A stretch of DNA of 22,500 nt, from NCBI RefSeq assembly GCF_037976325.1, contig NZ_CP150265.1:1230001-1252500 (forward strand), given 5' to 3'. Under the pieces are notes generated by a model, which saw only the letters and a list, made by a program, of their open reading frames with translations, made no database searches and was not told where the DNA came from. Shown piece after piece: positions 16,319 through 22,500 of the stretch; within the stretch, counting starts at the first letter, position 1; every line of letters begins with the position of its first letter. The position numbers and the translations under genes were made by a program. The DNA comes from Paenibacillus sp. FSL K6-3182 (lineage in GTDB: Bacteria; Bacillota; Bacilli; Paenibacillales; Paenibacillaceae).

Positions 16319-17618
16319 AGTAGCTTTTTATCTCCTTCCATTCCTCAATCAGTTCCTGCCTCAGCTTCAAGGGAGCAAGCACCTCGCAGCTTGAGCCAAA
16401 GCTCCTAATCCAAGGCTTGATTTCAATCGTTCCGTTCACCTCAATTTCATAGATGAAGGATTCTTCGCTTTCTTCCAAAATAGTGCCCCATTGACCTTGG
16501 AGCAGAACACGCTCCATCACGAAGCTTGGGATATGAGGTCCGGGATGAAAGAAGCGAACCCGCACTAGAACAGGCTTGCCCGTATCAATTAGCCAGCTAT
16601 GTTTAATCCGCTGCTCCAGCTCATCTCTTTTGGACTCGAATAATGCCACGGGGGCTTCTTCCTCTTCCGAAATTTGGGTTAAGCCTTCCATTCGGTATTT
16701 CTTAATGCCGTAGCGGGCGTGATGACCAAGAAGGTACCAGCGGCCATATTGATGATCGTAAACAACTTTTAGAGGGAGCAGCGTTTCCTGCTGACCTTCG
16801 GTATCGCGCTCAAATAATGGATTCGTATTTTTGGATGTGTAGCTGGTTTCTTTTTTCGGCGAAAAATAGAGAAAACTGACCGAGCGCCGATGACGTATCG
16901 CAGCAAGCAGTGTAAAGAGATGAGCCTCGTCCAAAATACGAGAGTAATAGTGGTACTTATATAAGAAGGGTTCAACCGAGCCGTAATCGACCTGATTCCG
17001 ATTCATGTATTTCTTGACACCATCACGCAGCAAATAACCCTGTACGGAGGGAATTTGGGTATTTGCCATAACGTCTACAAAGTCATATAGATCGAGCAGT
17101 TCATCGCGTGAGAGCTGCTGCACTAAATCATTGTATATCCGATAGCGAAAAGGGCGCGTTCCAGACTCTTTTTTGATGACGCCTACTTGCTCTAAATATT
17201 TCAAATCGCCTCGTATCGTTTTTTCGTCAGGCAGTGAGAGCTCTTCCGGCATGCTGCTGCAGCATAGATCGAGGAGCTCCATTGCAGTGAATGACTTCTC
17301 GCGCATAGCAGCAAGCAATAAGGAGAGGCGCTGACTCTCTGATTCTTTTAGAGATTTGGCGCGAAATAGAAACAGAAGCATCGGTTCCGAAGAATCAAGA
17401 TAGCTGTAACGAATGGTTTCTGCAAACTCCTTGCCTTTATCCTCAGGCAGCTGTTGGTAAACGCTATTCACAACCTCTTTCAGACGTTTGATCGTTTTAT
17501 CGAAGGTATGGATGGAGATGCCCAGCCTGTCCGCATACTGCTGGCGATTATATGCACCGCTCGTAAGAACGAGCATCCGCAAAAACTGGATCTCTTTATC
17601 AAAGCTTTCTTTTGCCAT
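16305..17618 (-). CDS. WYL-domain transcriptional regulator, first of a pair
   Basis: A 437-residue regulator, longer than the usual 310-330 of the family. A helix-turn-helix sits at about 23-50 (NRQQYADRLGISIHTFDKTIKRL). A second winged-helix-like segment is at about 105-150 (DEKTIRGDLKYLEQVGVI). The WYL domain is at about 235-315 (LPLKVVYDHQYGRWYLLGHH, then KYRMEGLTQI), and a WCX-type C-terminus follows at about 345-430. Two DNA-binding segments in one chain explain the extra length. GGAGG lies 9 nt before the start. The gene is divergent from rtcB and has a promoter flanked by a 9-bp inverted repeat, so it probably controls itself and perhaps rtcB. That target is an inference from position. 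Confidence 0.88.
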   Translation of the reverse strand: MAKESFDKEIQFLRMLVLTSGAYNRQQYADRLGISIHTFDKTIKRLKEVVNSVYQQLPEDKGKEFAETIRYSYLDSSEPMLLFLFRAKSLKESESQRLSLLLAAMREKSFTAMELLDLCCSSMPEELSLPDEKTIRGDLKYLEQVGVIKKESGTRPFRYRIYNDLVQQLSRDELLDLYDFVDVMANTQIPSVQGYLLRDGVKKYMNRNQVDYGSVEPFLYKYHYYSRILDEAHLFTLLAAIRHRRSVSFLYFSPKKETSYTSKNTNPLFERDTEGQQETLLPLKVVYDHQYGRWYLLGHHARYGIKKYRMEGLTQISEEEEAPVALFESKRDELEQRIKHSWLIDTGKPVLVRVRFFHPGPHIPSFVMERVLLQGQWGTILEESEESFIYEIEVNGTIEIKPWIRSFGSSCEVLAPLKLRQELIEEWKEIKSYYESF

Positions 17619-17640
17619 TTATGTATTCCTCCGATCATAA

Positions 17641-17702
17641 GCGCTCTTCTTTTCTATCTTAACAGGAAGAGCGCAAATTTGAACAAAAAGGAAAATTTTC
17701 CT
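17641..17702 (-). promoter_or_regulatory. promoter and operator-like repeats of the WYL operon
   Basis: On the minus strand, TTCAAA (17678-17683), 16 nt, TAAGAT (17656-17661) with a TG one base before the -10 makes an extended -10 promoter. The arms GCGCTCTTC (17641-17649) and GAAGAGCGC (17666-17674) pair perfectly and flank the -10, one arm inside the spacer and one over the start site. A 14-bp perfect palindrome AGGAAAATTTTCCT (17689-17702) lies just upstream of the -35. Both are good candidates for binding sites of the WYL proteins. Confidence 0.65.
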
Positions 17703-17720
17703 CTAGATATAAGAGTATAT

Positions 17721-17884
17721 AAATTTAATTCTTATATTAGGCTTATATCTCTCCGTCAAAACTTTATTAGCATCCAGAGGAAGCTAATTGCGTTTTTGCT
17801 TAAAATATAAGTTTAATACTAGTCTTCTATTTTTTCGTCAAAGCTTCATTAGCATCCAGAGAAAGCTAATTGCGTTTTTGCTTA
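17721..17884 (+). repeat. 82-bp tandem duplication in the WYL-rtcB intergenic region
   Basis: Unit 1 is 17721-17802 and unit 2 is 17803-17884. The last 49 nt of each agree at 46 positions; the first 33 nt agree at about 23. Each unit contains ATTAGC, 11 nt, GCTAAT and then TGCGTTTTTGCTTA. ATATAAG occurs in both directions around it (17707, 17742 reversed, 17805), and AGATATAAG (17705-17713) is mirrored by CTTATATCT (17742-17750). The units lie upstream of the rtcB start. The high identity of the 3' parts against the drifted 5' parts suggests that the 49-nt part is under selection. Short frames that read through both units are products of the repeat and not genes. Confidence 0.85.
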
Positions 17885-17904
17885 CTCGTAATACTTTCAC
17901 CATG

Positions 17905-17934
17905 TTCACGGTCTCCAAAATCAGGCAATATAAA
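17905..17934 (+). promoter_or_regulatory. possible promoter of rtcB
   Basis: TTCACG (17905-17910), 18 nt, TATAAA (17929-17934). The -35 matches 4 of 6 and the spacer is one base long, so this is a weak promoter, fitting a gene that needs an activator. It begins 20 nt after the second 82-bp repeat. Confidence 0.45.
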
Positions 17935-18000
17935 GCTCATAAGAAGCGAGCAAGCAAACGAGTTACGACACGTATAGCTTGAAGCACGGGAGGTATTACG

Positions 18001-19419
18001 ATGATAATGCAGCATAAGAGACATGGAGGCAATCATCATGAAATGGAGCTTGAGCATGGCTCACTCCACGTATTTGCGAATGAAGATGTGCTCCAAGCCT
18101 TTGGGGACAAAGTATATGAAATGGCAAACAACAATTTGCAAATTCCTCGAAATCAATATATGAGCTATACTCCTGATGCCCACGTTGGCATTGGAACCTG
18201 CATTGGGACGACTGCGGTCTGGAATATGAAAAATGGCTGTGTATCTCCCTCTATTGTCGGATCTGATATTGGCTGTGGGATGCGCGTTCATACAACATCG
18301 CTTCATAAGCGTGAGCTTGCTGACAAAAACATTCGTAGAGCATTGATCACCGCAATCGAGAAATACGTACCGACTAACGAGCGTAAGAACTCCAACTACG
18401 ACGATATCGATGTTATGAGTGTGGTACAGCATGGCTTGAAGGGTCTGCCTGAGAAATATGTGCCAAATGAGCAATGGCTGACGCATGTGGAGCAATCCCA
18501 GTTTGACTTCGACCATACCTATTTAAATCAACTGCCTCCGAAAATTATGAAATATGCGCGTGGGCAGCTCGGATCGCTCGGCAGTGGCAATCACTTCATT
18601 GAAATTCAGTATTTGGAGATAAATGAGGAATACGCAAATGTGGCGGCAAAATGGGGCTTGTTCGACGGTCAGGTTGTCGTCATGATTCACTCTGGCTCCA
18701 GATCATGGGGCGGAATGGTTGGACGCGAACACAATAAGGTTATTAAGGAAGCGATGAATCAGTGGGGAGTTAGCAATCCAGACCCTAATCTGATCTATGC
18801 CCCGATTGCGAGTCAGGAAGGGCAGACCTACTTGAACCTGATGTATTCTGCACTCAACTTCGCCGTAAGCAACCGTCATATGATTGCATTCGGTGTCCGT
18901 GAAGCTTTTCAGGAAGTTTTCGGAGCAAGTACAGAAATGCCGGTTCTCTATGATCTGATGCATAACTACGCGCTCAAGGAGTTTCACCGCAACCAGCCGA
19001 TGCTCGTCCATCGCAAAGGGGCAACGCGTGCGCTTCCGGCGGGGCATTTTCTAAATACGCCGGTGTACAAGGAGACAGGACATCCCGCGCTCATCCCAGG
19101 CTCTATGGGAACTTCCTCTTATATTATGGTAGGCAAGGAAGAGGGACTCAAAAACTTCTATTCTATTTGCCATGGAGCGGGGCGAGCGAGATCGCGAAAA
19201 GCAACAAAAGAAATGGTAACGGTTGATCAGTTTGAACAATCGCTGAAGGTTGGGACGGATGATGAAATACTCGTTAACCATGCTTCCTTGCAGGCCATTC
19301 TCGATGAATGCCCACAGGCATATAAAGACGTAGATCAGATCATCGACAGCGTTGTTGGCGCTTCTTTAGCTGCCGTGATAGCCAAATGCAAGCCGATGGC
19401 TGCTATAAAAGGCACCTAG
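18001..19419 (+). CDS. rtcB: RNA-splicing ligase RtcB (GTP-dependent RNA repair ligase)
   Basis: This 472-residue RtcB joins RNA ends carrying 2',3'-cyclic or 3'-phosphate to 5'-OH ends, using GTP and manganese. Metal-site and active-site landmarks are in order: PDAHVGIG at 58-65, SDIGCGM at 88-94 (C92), GSLGSGNHF at 191-199 (H198), HSGSR at 230-234 (H230), and the guanylylated histidine in CHGAGR (H391). It is nearer in length to the archaeal type than to the 408-residue E. coli enzyme. GGGAGG lies 7 nt before the ATG. It is divergent from two WYL regulators and followed, 520 nt later, by a slipin gene. In Enterobacteria rtcB is switched on by the divergent regulator RtcR on RNA damage; here the WYL pair has that position. 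No rtcA is visible in the window. Confidence 0.95.
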   Translation: MIMQHKRHGGNHHEMELEHGSLHVFANEDVLQAFGDKVYEMANNNLQIPRNQYMSYTPDAHVGIGTCIGTTAVWNMKNGCVSPSIVGSDIGCGMRVHTTSLHKRELADKNIRRALITAIEKYVPTNERKNSNYDDIDVMSVVQHGLKGLPEKYVPNEQWLTHVEQSQFDFDHTYLNQLPPKIMKYARGQLGSLGSGNHFIEIQYLEINEEYANVAAKWGLFDGQVVVMIHSGSRSWGGMVGREHNKVIKEAMNQWGVSNPDPNLIYAPIASQEGQTYLNLMYSALNFAVSNRHMIAFGVREAFQEVFGASTEMPVLYDLMHNYALKEFHRNQPMLVHRKGATRALPAGHFLNTPVYKETGHPALIPGSMGTSSYIMVGKEEGLKNFYSICHGAGRARSRKATKEMVTVDQFEQSLKVGTDDEILVNHASLQAILDECPQAYKDVDQIIDSVVGASLAAVIAKCKPMAAIKGT

Positions 19420-19940
19420 CTTTTATTAAATCGCTATTAAAGATAACTTCAATAATAGATGAGGTTCATGTACGAATGGCGTACCTTGGCTGGGATTTCT
19501 AAAAATCCCGCAGTGCACGCGCATACTATGCGCTTGTATACTGTATCGCTCATATCGTCTTAATCTCCCACAGGATAGAGTGGACTTAATCCCTCTATTG
19601 TCAATCGCCTAATCCGCGAAACAGCTCTTCGGAGCACTCTGACTCCCTCCAAAGGAGAACTAATGTTGTAGATGTGATCTTAAGCAGGAGCACTCAGACG
19701 ATGCCTCGGCACAATCACTGCAGCAAAACCTATGCAATCGGTGGATACCGATTGGAGCCAGCTGCCTCTTATAGCAGAGTAAGACATAGAACGAGCACAG
19801 ATGGAAGGTACATCCGTACTCGACTATCGACAACGAAGCTGTAAAGCAGCTCTGCTCCCTTCTCAAGCCGGATTCCGGTCTAGCCGCAGGAGCGCTCCTG
19901 TTCCAAAGATCAACCAAACCGTGTAAAGAGGTGTTAAATC
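19420..19940 (+). other. 520-nt non-coding, hairpin-rich stretch between rtcB and slipin; candidate structured RNA
   Basis: I see no believable gene here; the longest frame (85 codons, minus strand) has no ribosome binding site I trust and an unprotein-like composition. Hairpins follow one another on the plus strand: GTACG/CGTAC (19470-19484), GGGATTT/AAATCCC (19492-19509), an 11-bp stem with one mismatch at 19513-19539 (GCGCAT/ATGCGC at the tip), ATAGAG-GGA/TCC-CTCTAT (19575-19598), GCTC-TTCG-GAGC (19624-19635), CTCC-aaa-GGAG (19647-19657), CAATCGGT-ggat-ACCGATTG (19735-19754), AGCTG/CAGCT (19837-19851), CCGG/CCGG (19868-19878) and the palindrome CAGGAGCGCTCCTG (19887-19900). AGCAGAG (19773-19779) can pair with CTCTGCT (19850-19856). 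No terminator T run follows and no tRNA-like fold was found. GGAGCACTC(T/A)GAC occurs twice (19631, 19687). Confidence 0.45.
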
Positions 19941-21056
19941 ATGTTTAAAAAAGTGATTATCAAGAACGATGAACGAGGTCTGCTTTTCAAAAAAGGCAGT
20001 TACATAAAGCTTTTGCAGCCGGGCGTATATCGCCATACATCATTTTCTGATGATACCGTTATTTTGCAAAATATTGCGAAGCGTTTCGCTGTTCCAAATA
20101 TGGAGTTGAAGCTATTTCTCCACGATGAGCAGCTTGCCGAGCAGCTGACGATAGCTGATGTGCAGGATTATGAGTATGTACTGCATTTTGAGGATGGCAA
20201 ATTTGCCACATTGCTGACACCAGGGCTTTATGGATTCTGGAATGTAATGAAAAAACATTCATTTATTCGTATAGACATTCGGAATCCAGAACTGACATCA
20301 GAGATCGATAGATCACTGCTGTCGAGGCTGCAAAGCTTTATGCAAGTGTTCGAGGTGGCAAGCTATGAAACGGGGTTGTTATTTTTTAATAACGTTTTGC
20401 AGCGCGAGCTTCGTCCGGGAAAATATTATTTCTGGAAAGGACCAACGAGCGTGCAGGTGAAGACGGTTGATCTGCGCCAGCTTCAGCTGGACATGACTGG
20501 ACAAGAGATCATGACAGAGGACAAGGTGACGCTGCGGCTGAACTTTGTGTGCCAATACAAGGTTGTTGACCCGCTAAAAGCATTTCAGATTAAGTCGTTC
20601 GAGGAGCAGGTGTACATTTTGCTGCAGCTTATTTTGCGCGAATATGTCGGTACTCTTAAGCTGGATGATCTGCTGCGCATGAAGCAAGAAATCGCGAATT
20701 TTGTACTTACACGTCTGAACGAGCAGAAGGAGCATTACGGCGTACAGTTCGTTTCGGCGGGCCTCAAAGATATTATTTTGCCGGGTGATATTAAGGACAT
20801 CCTTAATACGGTGCTGCTTGCTGAGAAGAAGGCGCAAGCCAATCTCATTACACGAAGAGAAGAGACAGCGTCTACTAGAAGCCTGCTAAATACCGCTAAG
20901 CTAATGGATGAGAACGGCACGCTCTATCGTCTGAAAGAGCTTGAGTTTCTTGAGAAAATTTGCGAGAAAATCGGGACTATCTCGCTCACTGGCGGCGGTA
21001 ATTTACTGGAGCAGCTTAATTCGCTGTTAAGTGTAAAAGGTATGGATAAATCATGA
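19941..21056 (+). CDS. slipin-like SPFH-domain protein without membrane anchor
   Basis: This 371-residue protein belongs to the stomatin/prohibitin (SPFH) group. The SPFH core is at about 166-300 (VKTVDLRQLQLDMTGQEIMT, TLRLNFVCQYKVVDP, and REYVGTLKLDDLL), followed by a helical part (about 290-350). It lacks the N-terminal hydrophobic anchor of classical slipins. Instead it has three similar N-terminal modules ending in L-x-PG-x-Y, at about 11-31 (LLQPGVY), 78-100 (LLTPGLYGFW) and 143-165 (ELRPGKYYFW). GAGGTG lies 7 nt before the ATG. Genes of this type are, as far as I recall, found beside rtcB in other bacteria, so a role in the same RNA-repair response is likely, though its task is unknown. 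A terminator closes the unit 12 nt after the stop. Confidence 0.85.
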   Translation: MFKKVIIKNDERGLLFKKGSYIKLLQPGVYRHTSFSDDTVILQNIAKRFAVPNMELKLFLHDEQLAEQLTIADVQDYEYVLHFEDGKFATLLTPGLYGFWNVMKKHSFIRIDIRNPELTSEIDRSLLSRLQSFMQVFEVASYETGLLFFNNVLQRELRPGKYYFWKGPTSVQVKTVDLRQLQLDMTGQEIMTEDKVTLRLNFVCQYKVVDPLKAFQIKSFEEQVYILLQLILREYVGTLKLDDLLRMKQEIANFVLTRLNEQKEHYGVQFVSAGLKDIILPGDIKDILNTVLLAEKKAQANLITRREETASTRSLLNTAKLMDENGTLYRLKELEFLEKICEKIGTISLTGGGNLLEQLNSLLSVKGMDKS

Positions 21057-21068
21057 TAGATTTTGAAT

Positions 21069-21110
21069 AAGCCTCGTAGATCGCTTGATGATCTGTGAGG
21101 CTTTTATTTA
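21069..21110 (+). terminator. intrinsic terminator after the slipin gene
   Basis: AAGCCTC (21069-21075) pairs with GAGGCTT (21097-21103), with AGATC/GATCT further in, followed by TTATTTA. Confidence 0.88.
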
Positions 21111-21219
21111 GGTTTGAATCCGTAATTTATAGGTTGAGTTTACATTTTGTGATGAAATTAGTAACAGATTTGTTTGATTCCATCTTCGATTTTTGTTATC
21201 TTTGAACCTGCATGTCTTT

Positions 21220-21234
21220 TGAGTGTACCACTCA
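21220..21234. promoter_or_regulatory. short palindrome before the SEC-C gene
   Basis: TGAGTG-tac-CACTCA is a perfect 6-bp inverted repeat 48 nt upstream of the gene start. It could be an operator. No good -35/-10 pair was found around it. Confidence 0.35.
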
Positions 21235-21281
21235 TAATTCATAGAAGAGCATGAAATACATCTACGAGTTAGGAGATTATT

Positions 21282-22439
21282 ATGACAACAAAGCAAGATA
21301 AAGCACTGGAAAAATTATGGCCGCCGCTTACCTATCCACTGTCTTATGCGGATGCGCTAAGCACATTATCGAAGCAGCAATTAACTAGAATACGTACGAA
21401 TTTGGATATTAGCAACCTAAGCTCGCTCAATAAGCAGGGGCTTGTGGAGAAGCTTTCAGAGCTGATACCAGACAATCTACAAATGGCAACTCGTTGCTTT
21501 GATCATAATAGATTGAAGCTTGTTCAGAAAATAGTGAAAAACGAAGGTATTTGGGACAAGCCGTTTCTTGAATTGCAGCAGTATACTTATTTCCTAGAGC
21601 GTGGTATTTTATTTCCGGGAACGGTAGATGGCAAGCGTGTTGTGATGATGCCAGCCGAACTGGTGGAATTCATTAAAGCAGGGGACCTCTTAAAGGAAAC
21701 GCCCATTCTTAATCGAAACACGGAATGGATACGGTTAACGCAGGGCCTACTCTATTATTATGGAACATTGACGATAGATCAGTTGAAATCATTTGTAATC
21801 TCAGAGGATGATCATCCTCTTGCTCAATATGATATTATGAACGTTTTGTTTGCTGCCCAAGATTACTATGAGCAATTTTTCATTGAAGAGAGTGGCTACA
21901 TATCAGACTATCGGGTAGCAGATCCTGAGGCAATTGTGAAAGAAAGAGACCTTAGACATGATCTGGATTTTTGTCCATTTACGAAGCAGCAGCTTTTGAA
22001 AGCTGGAGAAGCAGAATATGTGGAGAGAAACAGCCACTATATGAATCTAGTCCGTTTTGTACTAGAGCGTTATGAGATTGACCGTGAAGAAGCTGATTTG
22101 ATGGCTGAGGAATGTACAGATGCTGCGAGAAACGGAGATTCTTTAGCTTCTGTTATTGAGCTGGCACAGAACTTTATTGAAATTCCTAATTCGGAAACAA
22201 TGAGGAATATTACCGATTTGCTCGTTCCATTAATGAACAGCACGAAGCAATGGGCCATCAAAGGTTATTCCCCAGAAGAGCTAGCGGAGAAACGTGCAAA
22301 CGTGAGCATGGTGCTGAATAATGTACCTAAGCCAGCTGCTCAAGCGGAAGTAATCGATATGCAATCAAAGAAAAAAGTCGGACGTAATGAACCTTGTTCT
22401 TGCGGAAGCGGGAAAAAGTTCAAAAAGTGCTGCGGTTAA
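21282..22439 (+). CDS. SEC-C motif protein with N-terminal Rho-N/SAP-like segment
   Basis: The 385-residue protein ends in a clear SEC-C zinc motif (CSCGSGKKFKKCC, about 372-384), a small metal-binding module also found at the C-terminus of SecA. Residues about 27-67 (LSTLSKQQLTRIRTNLDIS and the following leucine-rich helix) look like a Rho-N or SAP-type segment, which often binds nucleic acid. The long middle is helical and unrecognised. TTAGGAG lies 6 nt before the ATG. It stands alone between a terminator and the next gene. The function is unknown; zinc binding by the tail is well supported by the four cysteines, the rest is inference. Confidence 0.8.
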   Translation: MTTKQDKALEKLWPPLTYPLSYADALSTLSKQQLTRIRTNLDISNLSSLNKQGLVEKLSELIPDNLQMATRCFDHNRLKLVQKIVKNEGIWDKPFLELQQYTYFLERGILFPGTVDGKRVVMMPAELVEFIKAGDLLKETPILNRNTEWIRLTQGLLYYYGTLTIDQLKSFVISEDDHPLAQYDIMNVLFAAQDYYEQFFIEESGYISDYRVADPEAIVKERDLRHDLDFCPFTKQQLLKAGEAEYVERNSHYMNLVRFVLERYEIDREEADLMAEECTDAARNGDSLASVIELAQNFIEIPNSETMRNITDLLVPLMNSTKQWAIKGYSPEELAEKRANVSMVLNNVPKPAAQAEVIDMQSKKKVGRNEPCSCGSGKKFKKCCG

Positions 22440-22483
22440 TAGTAGAATCAGATAAGGCATAATCGAACTTGGAGGCGTACAGG

Positions 22484-22500
22484 ATGAGACAAAGCCAGCA
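22484..22500 (+). CDS. start of a gene cut by the window edge
   Basis: GGAGG at 22471-22475 is followed 8 nt later by ATG, reading MRQSQ to the window end. It begins 45 nt after the SEC-C gene, with no terminator between. Nothing can be said of its product. Confidence 0.5.

Noticed and set aside
17721..17884. CRISPR array
   Set aside because: Only two units, tandem without spacers of constant length, and no cas genes; nothing else in the window resembles a CRISPR.
17454..17982. Two plus-strand frames (118 and 64 codons) sharing the peptide FISIQRKLIAFLL
   Set aside because: The shared peptide is only the translation of the 82-bp tandem repeat; there is no ribosome binding site and the first frame runs opposite the WYL gene.
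19660..19917. 85-codon frame on the minus strand
   Set aside because: No convincing ribosome binding site, odd composition with many Cys, Ser and Arg, and it covers the hairpins.
19420..19940. tRNA-like or Y-RNA-like cloverleaf between rtcB and slipin
   Set aside because: No T-arm-like GGTTCRA segment with flanking 5-bp stem and matching acceptor was found; the region is kept only as a candidate structured RNA.

Overview
The window looks like a chromosome segment of a Paenibacillus-like member of the Bacillota. The evidence is the low-GC Gram-positive type of 23S rRNA and tRNA genes, a T-box leader, an ECF sigma/anti-sigma pair, a YojF-BshB2 (bacillithiol) pair, a PerR-like box by a catalase gene, and strong AGGAGG-type ribosome binding sites throughout. 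The genus is an inference from gene content and style; I could not run a search.

Layout. 1-1910: the 3' part of a 23S rRNA gene, a spacer with no 5S gene, tRNA-Val(TAC) and a strong terminator. 1910-2351: a hairpin-rich intergenic stretch ending in a near-consensus promoter with a palindrome between -35 and -10. 2352-3902: a DHA2-type MFS exporter with its terminator. 4009-6844: a two-gene unit, an adenylate-forming (acyl-CoA synthetase-like) ligase overlapping a membrane acyltransferase of family 3. 6847-10997 is all on the minus strand: anti-sigma factor, ECF sigma factor with its own ECF-type promoter, a DUF4358-like lipoprotein, a small acidic protein and a methyl-accepting chemotaxis protein. 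11363-12390: yojF-like gene and bshB2. 12545-13282: a TagA/WecG-type glycosyltransferase. 13375-13933: promoter, T-box leader, then two tandem tRNA-Phe genes. 13956-15413 (minus): catalase. 15500-17618 (minus): two overlapping WYL-domain regulator genes. 18001-19419: RNA ligase RtcB, divergent from the WYL pair. 19420-19940: a 520-nt non-coding, hairpin-rich stretch. 19941-21056: a soluble slipin (SPFH) protein. 21282-22439: a SEC-C protein. From 22484: the start of another gene, cut by the window edge.

Two places stand out. First, the T-box at 13410-13690 has a readable stem I whose specifier triplet is TTC (Phe), and the only genes after its terminator are two tRNA-Phe(GAA) genes with no room for a promoter of their own. 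The riboswitch therefore appears to sense the same tRNA whose genes it controls. Second, the WYL pair, rtcB, the structured stretch and the slipin gene look like an RNA-repair module in which WYL regulators stand where Enterobacteria have RtcR. Its control region carries a 9-bp inverted repeat around a -10 element, a 14-bp palindrome and an 82-bp tandem duplication, and the gap before the slipin gene could encode a structured RNA.

The remaining units are more ordinary: export and envelope modification (MFS, ligase/acyltransferase, ECF sigma, glycosyltransferase), sensing (chemoreceptor), and redox defence (bacillithiol synthesis, catalase).
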